Below are positions 53,774 to 62,954 of a DNA stretch of 64,000 nucleotides, piece by piece (positions within the stretch are counted from its first letter, which is position 1; each line of letters opens with the position of its first letter). The notes beneath the pieces were generated by a model. It did no database searches. It saw nothing but the letters and a program-made list of their open reading frames with translations, and was not told where the DNA came from. The DNA is from Variovorax gracilis (lineage in GTDB: Bacteria > Pseudomonadota > Gammaproteobacteria > Burkholderiales > Burkholderiaceae_C). The position numbers and the translations under genes are program-made. The stretch spans positions 248,001 to 312,000 of the forward strand of contig NZ_JASZYF010000004.1 of assembly GCF_030317115.1 (NCBI RefSeq), given 5' to 3'.

Positions 53774-54925
53774 TCAGGCCGCGGGCACCACCGCGCCCAC
53801 CTGTTGGTACACGGCCATCTCGAAACCGATGAGTGTCTCGACGACGGGCATGTCGAAGAAGGGCAGCACCTGCGTCATCAGCACGCCGCCGATGCCCTTC
53901 GAGCGGTCGATCCAGTAGTACGAATTGAAGACGCCTGCCCAGTCGCCCGTGCCCTTGCTGCGCATGCCCGGCAGATCGGCCTGCGTGAGATGGAAGCCCA
54001 GGCCCCATGACTGAGGCACGGGGAGCGAAGGCACGTCGTTCGACAGTTCGGGCATCGTCGACTTCAGCAGCGCCGGCAGCTGGATGGGGCTCAGGTGGTC
54101 CTGCAGCGCCATCTGCACGGTGGCAGGCTGGAGGATGCCCGCGCCGTCGTTCAGCCAGGCCTGCACGAAGCGGCCGTAGTCCTGCACTGTTCCGTAGGAG
54201 CCGTGGCCGGCGGCGTCCCACTCCGAGGTGGGCGGCAAGTCGAGTGCCGATGGCGCGAGCTTGCCGTCACCCTGGCGCTGCATCACGCGCAGCAGCCGCT
54301 CGCGCTGCTCGGCGCTGGGCGCGAAGGTGGAGTCGACCATGCCCAGCGGCGCGTAGACGAACTGCCGCAGGTAGCTGCCGAGGCTCTGCCCCGACAGCTT
54401 CTCGACCACGAGCCCGAGCCAGTCGGTGTTGACGCCGTACTCCCACGCGGTGCCCGGGTCGTTGACCATGGGCACCGACAGGCTGCGCTTCAGGCCCGAC
54501 AGGGGATTCGGCTCGCCCGTCAGCGCGTGATACCGGAGCAGCTTCTCGTTGAGGAAGAAGTACCCCAGGCCGGCCGAATGCGTCATGAGTTGACGCACCG
54601 TGGCCTTGCTGGCAGGCGGCCGGAGGCGCGGCGTGTCGCCGTCGAAGCCGTCCAGCACGGACAGCTCGCCGAACTCCGGCAGGACGGATTCGACAGTGGC
54701 ATCGAGGCTCAGCCGCCCCTGCTCCACGAGCTGGAGTGCCGCGGTCGTGGCCACGGCCTTCGTCATCGACGCGTTGCGGAACAAAGTGCGCTCGCTCGCT
54801 TCGCCGGCCGCATGGTGGAAGAGCTGGCCATTGCGGTCGACCACCACCGCCGAAACGCCATGCAGGGCGCCCTTCGCTACAGCGCCGTCCAGTAGTGCCG
54901 CGATGGCCGAACCGTTGAATGCCAT
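53774..54925 (-). CDS. Serine hydrolase, beta-lactamase/esterase class C fold
   Basis: A 383-residue protein of the beta-lactamase/EstB family (PF00144). The nucleophile is Ser53 in FRNASMTKAVA (SxxK), the second motif YGVN lies in WEYGVNTDWLGLV, and VRQLMTHSAGLGYFF is a family block. There is no signal peptide, so it is probably a cytoplasmic esterase rather than a true beta-lactamase. The start at 54925 is typical; the longer open frame is spurious. It is divergent from the LodA-like gene. Confidence 0.9.
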   Translation of the reverse strand: MAFNGSAIAALLDGAVAKGALHGVSAVVVDRNGQLFHHAAGEASERTLFRNASMTKAVATTAALQLVEQGRLSLDATVESVLPEFGELSVLDGFDGDTPRLRPPASKATVRQLMTHSAGLGYFFLNEKLLRYHALTGEPNPLSGLKRSLSVPMVNDPGTAWEYGVNTDWLGLVVEKLSGQSLGSYLRQFVYAPLGMVDSTFAPSAEQRERLLRVMQRQGDGKLAPSALDLPPTSEWDAAGHGSYGTVQDYGRFVQAWLNDGAGILQPATVQMALQDHLSPIQLPALLKSTMPELSNDVPSLPVPQSWGLGFHLTQADLPGMRSKGTGDWAGVFNSYYWIDRSKGIGGVLMTQVLPFFDMPVVETLIGFEMAVYQQVGAVVPAA

Positions 54926-55104
54926 GGTTGTCTCCAATGTTCTGGGAGGTGAATCCGAATCCGCGCGCGGATCATTCTGCGCCCAACAGGTGGGACGGCG
55001 CCACTCCCGGGCGCCGTGGCGTGGCCGCCCTCGCTGCCCACGCCTCGTGCCTGCACAACGCCAATCGGGTGGATGCAGTTCGGCGCGGACGATGCCTCTA
55101 ATGG

Positions 55105-55132
55105 GTCCCCCCGGGCGGATCCGCCGGGGGAC
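55105..55132. repeat. Long GC-rich hairpin just upstream of the LodA-like gene
   Basis: GTCCCCC ... GGCGGATCCGCC ... GGGGGAC forms an almost perfect palindrome of 28 bases, ending six bases before the ribosome-binding site. A second inverted repeat GGCGCC-N6-GGGCGCC lies about 100 bases upstream. No U-tract follows. The rest of the 225-base divergent gap shows no clear promoter. Confidence 0.55.
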
Positions 55133-55150
55133 TTGAGCAGGGGAGAGACC

Positions 55151-58100
55151 ATGGCCACCACCTACCGCATCCATCCCGCGATCGGCATCGCGCGCGTGGG
55201 CAACAGCGACGAGTTCTTCATCGGGCCAGAGCGCATTGGCGAGCGTCCCGATCCAAGCGGTGGCTTCAAGGACTCCCAGTGCCGCGTGAAGCGGCAAGCC
55301 GCACGGTTCCGCATCTTCGCGCACCACGATGACGGCAGCTTCAGCGAAGTGACGGATGCCGAAGCTGCGATCACCTGGACCGTGCACCTCGCCAACCGCA
55401 AGGCGGCCTACCCCGGGCGCGGCAACGACCCGTCCGGTGACCTGGTGATCGACCCCGGCCCGCGCAGCACGCACGGCCCGAACCAGCTGCAGCACTTCGA
55501 CACCGGCACGATCCGCTTCGCAGGCGAGTCCACGACGGCAGTGGCGCTCGGCGAGATCCGCAGCGACACCCAGAACCGCCTGCTGGTGCTGGCCGGTTCC
55601 GGGAGGTCGGCCTCGCCGGGTGGGAATGCAATCGTCAGCTTCTGGGGCAACGTCGGCTGGTTCGACGACATCGGGGACGGTCCGGTGTCGGCCTCGATCA
55701 CCCTGAACGCCGACGGCAGCACGCCGTCGGTCACCGGCGCCTGGGTCATCACCGCCCCGCCGAAGTTCGCGCCGCACCAGGACACACCAACGACGCTGTG
55801 GGATCGCCTGTTCCAGGCCATGGCCACGGCGGGCCTGGTCACCGAGCCGACGACCACCTCGTACACGCGCGACGTACAGCCCTTCCTTCAGCGCGCCCGT
55901 GACATCCGGTGGGTCTACCCCGTCGGCGCGTCGAAGCACGCCTGGGCCGACCCGGTGATCGCCCCGGCGATACGCACCGCGGTGCTGAGCCGCGTGAGGC
56001 CCAACGGCAACATGCCGGCGCTTGCAGGGTCCGACCCCGGACCGACGGAGATCCAGCTGGCGCATCTGGAGCGCTGGGAAGCCGGCACGTTCATCAACGA
56101 TTGGGGCGTCGCGCCGGTCGTCGAACCGAACCTCACGCCCGATGGACTGGACCGCGCGGCGCTGGAGGCCTGCGTCGGAGGCTCGTTCTTTCCGGGCATC
56201 GAGGCCGGCGGCCGTGATCCCGCCAACCGGCCGATCCTGTTCCCGACCAACTACGTCGCCGCGTTCCGTGTGGACCACGGAAGCGTGTTGCCGGGCACGA
56301 TGAGCGCATCGATGGCGCTGCCCTGGCAGGCGGACTTCAAGGACTGCGCAGGGAGTTGGTGGCCCGTGCCGCGACCCTCGATGGTCACGCCGGAGGGCAC
56401 GAGCACCGCGCAGGACTGGGCGCGTGGCGTCACGAACTACGAGGAAATGGTCGACAACTGGCACAAGCTGGGTTTCGTTGTGGAGCAGGGCGCCCAGCAT
56501 GTAGAGGTCGAGCGCTGCGACACGCCGTCGATCACGCTCATGACCCCGCACCTCGACTTCATCGACGTGCCGCAGGGCCCGATGGGCATGGTGCGCGAGC
56601 AGCCCCTGGCGATCACCTTCGAGGTCAGTGCGCCGAGCGCCTCGGTCACCTTCGACTACGCGCCCGGCGGCGCCCTGTCGCATCCGCAACTGCTGCCGGG
56701 CAATGCCAGCGTCACGGTCGGGCCGACCGGCGGGGTCGGCATCGCAACCGCGCAGCTGTGGGTCATCTACCGCACAGGGGCCGCGCCCTCGTCCATTCCC
56801 ACGCAGACCGTCACGGTGCAGGCCACGAGCGGCCAGACCTGGTCGATCACCATCGACGCCAATACCATCGCGCGCAAGACGGCGGCGGTCGCGCTGGTGC
56901 TGGACCGCTCCGGCAGCATGGCCGACGACCGCGGCGACGGCCAGACCAAGCATGCCTCGCTGCAGCAGGCGGCGGAGATCTTCGTCGACGTCATGCTCGA
57001 GGGCGACGGCGTGGGCCTGGTGCGCTACGACAGCGATGCGCAGGTCGTGCAGCCCGTCAAGATGCTCGGGGCCGGCGGCATTGGCGATACGAACCGCAGC
57101 GACACCATCGACCTCATCCGAGGCAACAGCTTCGATCCGGCCGGCGCGACGAGCATCGGTGACGGCATCTTCGAGGGCCGCCAGATCCTGGATGGCGCCG
57201 GCAGCTTCGACGTCAAGGCGCTCGCCGTGCTGACCGACGGCATCGAGAACCAGCCACGCTGGATCGCGGACGTGGCGCCGCAGATCAACGAATACACCTA
57301 TGCGATCGGACTCGGCACGCCGCAGAACACCAGCGCCGCCGCCCTGCAGAACATCTCGGGCAACAACGGCGGCTTCCTGTTGATCACGGGTTCGATCGGC
57401 CAGCAGAACCGATTCTTGCTGCAGAAGTATTTCCTCCAGATCCTGGCCGGCGTCAGCAACGCCGAGGTCGTGCTCGACCCCGACGGCGACATCGCGCCAG
57501 GGCAGGTGCAACGCATCCCCTTCCAGTTGACCGATGCGGATGCCGGCGTGGACGTGATCCTGCTGAGCCCCTTTGCGGAGTTGCTCGACTTCCGGCTGCA
57601 GGCGCCGTCGGGGCGCATCATCGAGCCGTGGCGCGCGATGAGCGAGCCCACGATGCGCTGGGTGCTCGGCCGCGGCGTCGCCTACTACCGCCTGGTGCTC
57701 CCCACGCAACTGCTGCAGATGCGATTCGACCAGGCCGGCACCTGGCACGCCTTGCTGACCATCGGCCGGCCGCGCACCAGGCCGACCGAAGGCCGCGAGG
57801 ATGGAATCGACCTGGCGCCTCTGCGCGGCCTGCACGCTGACGCCCGGCAGCGCCCGAGACCCGTTCGGCCTGCGGCGCTGCCCAACGAGCAGTTGCGCAG
57901 CTTCGAGGTGGCGCGGGACTACGAGCGCAACGCGCCGGGAGGTGCCATGCCGGGGCTCGCCGCTGCCGGTGCGGTCGGCACGGAGCAGCGCCGCACGCTG
58001 CCGTACAGCCTCGTGGTGCACAGCTACTCCGATATTTCCCTGCGGGCGGAAGCGCACCAGAGCAACTGGGAGCCGGGCGCAACGGTGCGGCTTGCCGCCA

Positions 58101-58549
58101 CGCTGACGCAATCGGCCGTGCCGCTGCAAACGCCGGGCAGCGTCTGGGCCGAGATCACGCGCCCGGACGGCAGCCGGTCGCAAGTGGCGTTGCAGATGAC
58201 GGAGCCGGGCCGCTTTGCCGCCGAATTCCGCGCGGATTCAGCAGGGGTCTACCGGCTGCGGGTGCGTGCGCACGGCCGAACCCGCAGCGGCCAGGCCTTC
58301 AGCCGCGAACGTACGCTGACGGTGGCAGTCTGGCGCGGCGGCGACCGCGATGCCGAGGACAGTACCCGGCCACCCGGCATGGGCACCCACCACGGCTTGT
58401 GCGACTGGGTGGAGTGCGTGCTGAAGGAGGGGGGCGTGATCTCGCCCGAACTCGAGAAGCGGCTGCTCGACGCCGGCGTCGATCTGCGCAAGCTCCGCAA
58501 GTGCATGGCGCAGGCATGCCGCGACACGACGCCGCCCGCTGACCGATGA
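55151..58549 (+). CDS. LodA/GoxA-like CTQ oxidase fused to a VWA domain
   Basis: A 1132-residue protein. Residues 1-475 match the LodA/GoxA quinoprotein amine oxidases, starting YRIHPAIGIARVGNSDEFFIG. PWQADFKDC places Asp395 four residues before Cys399, as Asp512/Cys516 in LodA, where Cys and a Trp form the cysteine tryptophylquinone; Trp437 in VDNWHKLGFVV is the likely partner. Residues about 577-775 are a von Willebrand A domain with a full metal site (LDRSGSM, GATS, LTDG). An Ig-like domain (about 955-1060) and a Cys-containing tail follow. No signal peptide. Substrate unknown. GGAG precedes the ATG. Confidence 0.82.
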   Translation: MATTYRIHPAIGIARVGNSDEFFIGPERIGERPDPSGGFKDSQCRVKRQAARFRIFAHHDDGSFSEVTDAEAAITWTVHLANRKAAYPGRGNDPSGDLVIDPGPRSTHGPNQLQHFDTGTIRFAGESTTAVALGEIRSDTQNRLLVLAGSGRSASPGGNAIVSFWGNVGWFDDIGDGPVSASITLNADGSTPSVTGAWVITAPPKFAPHQDTPTTLWDRLFQAMATAGLVTEPTTTSYTRDVQPFLQRARDIRWVYPVGASKHAWADPVIAPAIRTAVLSRVRPNGNMPALAGSDPGPTEIQLAHLERWEAGTFINDWGVAPVVEPNLTPDGLDRAALEACVGGSFFPGIEAGGRDPANRPILFPTNYVAAFRVDHGSVLPGTMSASMALPWQADFKDCAGSWWPVPRPSMVTPEGTSTAQDWARGVTNYEEMVDNWHKLGFVVEQGAQHVEVERCDTPSITLMTPHLDFIDVPQGPMGMVREQPLAITFEVSAPSASVTFDYAPGGALSHPQLLPGNASVTVGPTGGVGIATAQLWVIYRTGAAPSSIPTQTVTVQATSGQTWSITIDANTIARKTAAVALVLDRSGSMADDRGDGQTKHASLQQAAEIFVDVMLEGDGVGLVRYDSDAQVVQPVKMLGAGGIGDTNRSDTIDLIRGNSFDPAGATSIGDGIFEGRQILDGAGSFDVKALAVLTDGIENQPRWIADVAPQINEYTYAIGLGTPQNTSAAALQNISGNNGGFLLITGSIGQQNRFLLQKYFLQILAGVSNAEVVLDPDGDIAPGQVQRIPFQLTDADAGVDVILLSPFAELLDFRLQAPSGRIIEPWRAMSEPTMRWVLGRGVAYYRLVLPTQLLQMRFDQAGTWHALLTIGRPRTRPTEGREDGIDLAPLRGLHADARQRPRPVRPAALPNEQLRSFEVARDYERNAPGGAMPGLAAAGAVGTEQRRTLPYSLVVHSYSDISLRAEAHQSNWEPGATVRLAATLTQSAVPLQTPGSVWAEITRPDGSRSQVALQMTEPGRFAAEFRADSAGVYRLRVRAHGRTRSGQAFSRERTLTVAVWRGGDRDAEDSTRPPGMGTHHGLCDWVECVLKEGGVISPELEKRLLDAGVDLRKLRKCMAQACRDTTPPADR

Positions 58550-59697
58550 ACCCCGCCGATCTGCAGGACGTGGTGATCGTCGGCGCCGGGCCCGCGGGCG
58601 CGGCGGTCGCACGCCGGATGGCACTCGACGGCCGCCAGGTCGTGCTCATCGAGGCATCCCGCTTCGAACGCCCGCGCATTGGCGAAAGCCTGTCGCCCGA
58701 CATCCAGCCCGAGCTTCTGGGCCTCGGCGTGCGCGGCCGCTTCCTGGCGCTGCGGTCGCTGCCATCGTGGGGCACGCGCAGCATCTGGGGCGAGCCCTCC
58801 GCGCAGGCGCGCTCGCACCTGACCAGCCCATGGTGCAGTGGATGGCACGTCGACCGCACAGCCTTCGATCAGATGCTCGCCGAAGCGGCAAGGGACGCCG
58901 GTGTGCAATGGATCGAGGCGTGCAGGGTGGGCGCCGTGCGCCACGACGGCGGCGCGTGGTGCGTCCACGCCGGAGGCCATGTGTGGCGCTCGCGCTGGAT
59001 CGTGGATGCGACGGGGCGCAGTGCGCGCATCGCCCGCGCCATCGGCGCGCGGCGGATGCGATTCGATTCGCTCGTGGGCATCGCGGCCGTGTGCCCTGAC
59101 GCGAGCACCACCGAACGCCATCACCTCCTCGTGGAGGCGGTGGAAGAGGGGTGGTGGTATTCGGCGCCCCTGCCCGGCGACCCACAGCCAGCCACGATCG
59201 CGATGCTGATGACCGACGGCGACCTGTGTGCCCGCGGGGGCCTGCATCGCCCGCAAGGATGGCGCAGGGCGATGGCGCACAGCGTGGCGACGCGATGTCG
59301 CGTGGACGCCGCAGCCTGCGGCGCACCGCAGGTGCATCTTGCCCACAGCCATCGACTGCTTCGTCCGAAGGCGCCGGCACCGGGGCCGTGGCTCGCCGTG
59401 GGCGATGCCGCGCTGGCCGTGGACCCGCTGTCCGGCAGCGGTGTGCTGCGGGCACTTCGCCAGGCGCGCGAAGCGGCTGTCGCCATCGGCGAAGCGATCG
59501 AACGGCCGGCGCACGCGGACGAGTTGATCGCGTCCTTCGACGCCGCTCGCGACAACGAGTGCACGGACTATCTCGTCGAGCGCGCGCAGCACTATGCGAT
59601 CGAGCAGCGCTTCGAATCGCCGTTCTGGCGGCGGCGGTCGAACGAGACCAAGGTGCTGTCGGCGCTGATCAGGGATCGCAGGCTGGTCGTGGACTGA
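58546..59697 (+). CDS. LodB-like FAD-dependent oxidoreductase
   Basis: A 383-residue flavoprotein with the dinucleotide motif VVIVGAGPAGAAVARR (GxGxxG at 13-18), the ESLSPDIQPEL block of the tryptophan-halogenase/geranylgeranyl-reductase group and the second FAD motif WLAVGDAALAVDPLSGSG (Gly286-Asp287). LodB proteins are needed to form the quinone cofactor of LodA. The ATG overlaps the LodA-like stop (ATGA), which strongly supports that role here. It is probably cytoplasmic. Confidence 0.87.
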   Translation: MNPADLQDVVIVGAGPAGAAVARRMALDGRQVVLIEASRFERPRIGESLSPDIQPELLGLGVRGRFLALRSLPSWGTRSIWGEPSAQARSHLTSPWCSGWHVDRTAFDQMLAEAARDAGVQWIEACRVGAVRHDGGAWCVHAGGHVWRSRWIVDATGRSARIARAIGARRMRFDSLVGIAAVCPDASTTERHHLLVEAVEEGWWYSAPLPGDPQPATIAMLMTDGDLCARGGLHRPQGWRRAMAHSVATRCRVDAAACGAPQVHLAHSHRLLRPKAPAPGPWLAVGDAALAVDPLSGSGVLRALRQAREAAVAIGEAIERPAHADELIASFDAARDNECTDYLVERAQHYAIEQRFESPFWRRRSNETKVLSALIRDRRLVVD

Positions 59698-59728
59698 AGG
59701 GCTCGCTTCAGCGCTCAGGGCTGGGCGT

Positions 59729-60091
59729 CTAGAGCTTGCGCGCGCTCGCCAGGGCTTGCAGTTCGGGCACGAGCGTCAGAAGGCGGCGGGTGAGCCAATA
59801 AAGGTGGGAGGCGTCGATCGGATTGGGCAACCTCAGGACGTTGAGCAAGCGTTGCGGACGATCTCCCAAGGCAAGTCCCGTCAGCGGCTCGAGGACCGCC
59901 GCCAACTCCTGTCGCACATGTTCGTCCACGAGGTCATGCTCATCCAGGCTGCGCCAGATGGCTTGCACTGCGCGTTCGCACAGCTCGGCATCCGATGGCT
60001 TCGTCATGTCCATGGGATAGCCGAGTGAACTCGGCGGGATCGACGGCATGCCCCGCGTCGATCCGCCCGCAAGATTTCTTCGTGAGGGCAT
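59729..60091 (-). CDS. Hypothetical protein next to the lodAB-like pair
   Basis: A 120-residue soluble protein without recognised family. The first 30 residues are polar (MPSRRNLAGGSTRGMP); the rest is probably helical, with ELCERAVQAIWRSLDEHDLV, a Leu-rich middle and HLYWLTRRLLTLVPELQALA at the end. The start at 60091 has AAGGAG at ideal distance; a start at 60202 would add 37 residues without support. Convergent with the LodB-like gene, 31 bases away. Whether it belongs functionally to lodAB is unknown. Confidence 0.55.
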   Translation of the reverse strand: MPSRRNLAGGSTRGMPSIPPSSLGYPMDMTKPSDAELCERAVQAIWRSLDEHDLVDEHVRQELAAVLEPLTGLALGDRPQRLLNVLRLPNPIDASHLYWLTRRLLTLVPELQALASARKL

Positions 60092-60257
60092 GTGCTGCTC
60101 CTTCAGGGTGCAGTCACGATACGCCGCACCAAAGTGAATCGCAATGGCGCACGCAACGAGGCGGAGGAGGAAGGCGAGATCCGGCTCGTCCGCCTGTGTC
60201 ACGTGGACGTGACAGTCCAGGGCCGCGACTGGATTCGACGCATCGATTCCATCCAGC

Positions 60258-61067
60258 TCAGGAAGGCGCCGTCCCTTTCACGGCCCAGGCCAGTGCAGCA
60301 TAGGAGCGCGGGCCATCGGCCTCGCCGTCGAGATACGCCGCCTCGACAGCATCTCGCAGGCGCTCGCGCTCGGCGTCGGTCAGGCTCGCGACGTACTCCG
60401 CTGCGGGGCCTTCGCTTCCTTCATACGGCGACCAGTAATCCGAGAAGGAGGCGAACTCCATGCGGAGGACCAGGGTGGTTTCCACCACGTCCTTCAGTCC
60501 GGCGTTGCGCCATGCACGTTGCAGTTCCCCGGGCCGCGTCATGGGCCGCGTGTAATTTCGTGCGCGCCGTTCCCTGGCCTTGGGATCGAGTGCGGCGGCA
60601 GTGTCGAAGAACATCCGGTTCGCGACAAAGCCGCCGCGCGCGTCCCACACGGCTGCGCCGACCACGCCGCCGGGCTTGGCAACGCGCCGCATCTCGGCAA
60701 TGGCCTGCTCCGCCTGCGGCACGAAGTGCAGGAGCAGCAGCGACAGCACCCGGTCGAAGTCCCGGTCCGGAAAAGGCAGCGCGCAGGCATCCGCCACATC
60801 GAAGACGATGCGTGCATCCTGGTTGTGCCGCCTCGCGTGCTCGATATAGGGCTGCGCCAGGTCGACGCCCCGCAGTTCGCCGGAACCGGATCGCCGGGCC
60901 ACCGCGAAGGCCAGGTGGCCGGTGCCGCAGCCGACGTCGAGCACGCGATCCCCCTCCGCCGTGCCAACGAAGTCCAGGAAGGGGAGCGCAAGTTGCCGGC
61001 TCCAGCGGCCCATCACTTTCTCGTAGGCGTCGCCTTGCGTGGCCAGAAAGGTCGAAGAAGTGTTCAT
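60258..61067 (-). CDS. Class I SAM-dependent methyltransferase
   Basis: A 269-residue cytoplasmic methyltransferase. SAM motif I VLDVGCGTGH is at 42-51, followed by LRGVDLAQPYIEHAR (motif II), DACALPFPDRDFDRVLSL and EMRRVAKPGGVVGAAV, all of the Methyltransf_11/UbiE-like group. The substrate is unknown. GGAGGC lies six bases before the ATG at 61067, which fixes the start two codons after another ATG. No operon partner is obvious. Confidence 0.9.
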   Translation of the reverse strand: MNTSSTFLATQGDAYEKVMGRWSRQLALPFLDFVGTAEGDRVLDVGCGTGHLAFAVARRSGSGELRGVDLAQPYIEHARRHNQDARIVFDVADACALPFPDRDFDRVLSLLLLHFVPQAEQAIAEMRRVAKPGGVVGAAVWDARGGFVANRMFFDTAAALDPKARERRARNYTRPMTRPGELQRAWRNAGLKDVVETTLVLRMEFASFSDYWSPYEGSEGPAAEYVASLTDAERERLRDAVEAAYLDGEADGPRSYAALAWAVKGTAPS

Positions 61068-61235
61068 AGGGTTGCCTCCATGCATCGCAACGTATGTTGC
61101 AGTTCGCGGTCGCCGGCTGCAACTCGCGATGAGCCCGGGGCGCTTGAACCACCGTGGGAGCGCTTGCGCATGCGCATGACCGGCACCGGCGATGCCGGTC
61201 GACTACCCGCTGCGATGGTGCGCCCGAGGCGGTCG

Positions 61236-62042
61236 CTAAGTGCGCTGGGCCGCAGGCGCCACGCCCGCGCCTTCGATGCCGTGCTTCTTCAGTGAGTCCG
61301 CCACAAAGCCCGAGGCCTTCATCTCCTCGATGAAGCCGCTGAGCCATGTCTGCGATGCGATGCGGCCCTTGGGCACGCCCATGGCCTGCTCGATGACCAT
61401 GAAGCGCCCGGGCAGCAGGCGCACGCCGCCCACCCGCTTCGCATCCGCTTCCAGTTGCTGCTTCACGCCGGCGGCCACGTCGAGGTTCTGGGCGAGCAAG
61501 AGGTTGGTCACTTCGGGCGAGGTCGGCGCGCGAACGAGGGAGGCGGACTTCAGCTCGCGCGTCAGGAACAGGTCGTAGGCGCTTCCCCGGCCCACGGCGA
61601 TGCGCGTGCCCTGGCGGTCCACTTCATCGTTGCGCTGCAACGGCGAGCTGTTGCGCACCAGGTAGGCGCCCTCGATGATCACGTAGGGCGCCGTGTATTC
61701 CATGTCCGCAGCGCGGACCGGATCGATCGCGACGAACGCGAGGTCGACCTGTCGCGCCTTGACCGCTTCCACCACGTTGCCGGCGGAGTTGAAGAGCACG
61801 AGCTCGACGGGCAGGTCGAGGCGGCGGCCAGCCTCGCGTGCGAGGTCCACCGACACGCCGCGTGCCTCGCCGGACGCGTCCTTGCTCGCGAGGATCGGGT
61901 TGCCGAAGTTGATGGCGGCGCGCAGCTTGCCGGTGGCGCCCAGCTCGGCCCTGGCCGCTGCGCGCGCGTCCGGCCGGGTGCTGGCGCAGCCGGCCAGCAG
62001 CAGCCCGCCCGCGGCACAGAAGGAGCGGCGTGCGGCGTCCAT
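61236..62042 (-). CDS. Solute-binding lipoprotein, SBP family 3
   Basis: A 268-residue periplasmic binding protein with a lipoprotein signal: LLLAGC with lipidated Cys19. The mature part has LRAAINFGNPILASKD, VDLAREAGRRLDLPVELV, VDLAFVAIDPVRAADMEYTAPYV and a C-terminal SGFIEEMKASGFVADSLKKHG, as in amino-acid binding proteins (SBP_bac_3). A twin Arg (RRSF) precedes the hydrophobic core. No permease or ATPase gene is next to it, so it is an orphan. Its ATG overlaps the stop of the preceding lipoprotein gene by one base. Confidence 0.88.
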   Translation of the reverse strand: MDAARRSFCAAGGLLLAGCASTRPDARAAARAELGATGKLRAAINFGNPILASKDASGEARGVSVDLAREAGRRLDLPVELVLFNSAGNVVEAVKARQVDLAFVAIDPVRAADMEYTAPYVIIEGAYLVRNSSPLQRNDEVDRQGTRIAVGRGSAYDLFLTRELKSASLVRAPTSPEVTNLLLAQNLDVAAGVKQQLEADAKRVGGVRLLPGRFMVIEQAMGVPKGRIASQTWLSGFIEEMKASGFVADSLKKHGIEGAGVAPAAQRT

Positions 62043-62911
62043 CAGAAGTCGACCTTCTGGCCCGGCTCGGGCACCAGCACCCGCGTCGTGGAAGTGCCGA
62101 GCGCCGATGTGAACTCGGCCGGCGTGCCGCGCAGCAGCGGGAATGTGCCGTAGTGCATCGGGATCGCGTAGCGCGGCTTGATCATGTCGCGCACGGCGGT
62201 GGCGGCATCCTGCGGGCCCATGGTGAAGTGGCCGCCGATCGGGATCAGCACGAGGTCGGGCTTGTAGGTTTCGCCGATCAGCTTCATGTCACCGTACAGG
62301 CCGGTATCGCCCATGTGCCAGATCTTGAAGCCGTTCTCCAGCTCGATGATGTAGCCCACCGGCTCGCCGCCGAAGTGCGTTTCTTCCTTGTCGGTGCCGG
62401 GGTTCTTCCACACCAGTTCGGAAGAGTGTTCGGCATGGACAGCCGTGATCTTCACGCCGCCCGCCCCGAAGGGCGCGACGGTGCCGCTCTTGCCGAAGCG
62501 CTGCACTTGCGCCGTCGGCAGGATGCCCAGGCTCACGATGGCAGGGCCCATGCCGCCGCCGTTGTAGACCGGCGCATTGTTCATCTTCGCGAGTGCTGGC
62601 GCATCGTTGAAGTGGTCGTAGTGCGCGTGCGTCACCAGGATCAGATCGACCTTGCCCAGCGCATTGAGCTGCTTGAAGGCGGCCGGTGTCTTCGGGTTGG
62701 TCGTGAGCCACGGGTCGATCACGATGACCTTGCCGCCCGGCGTGGTGATGCGCATGGTGGCCTGCCCGAGCCAGAGCACTTCGGCCTTGCCCGTGGCAAT
62801 GGCCCCGGGTTGCGCCGGCTGCAGTGCCGGCGCTTGCACGGCGGTGACGGCGCACCCGGCGAGGGCAGCGGCGAGGGTGGCGGTGGAAAGCAGGAAACCA
62901 ATTTTCTTCAT
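62042..62911 (-). CDS. Metallo-beta-lactamase-fold hydrolase, lipoprotein form
   Basis: A 289-residue protein of the UPF0173/L-ascorbate-6-phosphate lactonase-like group. The metal motif THAHYDH (94-100) and IWHMGDTGLYGDM are clear; AIPMHYGTFP near the C-terminus gives a further His. Unlike most members it starts with a lipoprotein signal (ATLAAALAGC, Cys20), so it probably sits in the cell envelope. It is coupled to the downstream solute-binding lipoprotein gene. Substrate unknown. Confidence 0.87.
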   Translation of the reverse strand: MKKIGFLLSTATLAAALAGCAVTAVQAPALQPAQPGAIATGKAEVLWLGQATMRITTPGGKVIVIDPWLTTNPKTPAAFKQLNALGKVDLILVTHAHYDHFNDAPALAKMNNAPVYNGGGMGPAIVSLGILPTAQVQRFGKSGTVAPFGAGGVKITAVHAEHSSELVWKNPGTDKEETHFGGEPVGYIIELENGFKIWHMGDTGLYGDMKLIGETYKPDLVLIPIGGHFTMGPQDAATAVRDMIKPRYAIPMHYGTFPLLRGTPAEFTSALGTSTTRVLVPEPGQKVDF

Positions 62912-62954
62912 GCGCTTCTTTCTCTTGTTGTTGAAAAAATGAACTGGCGGAAGT

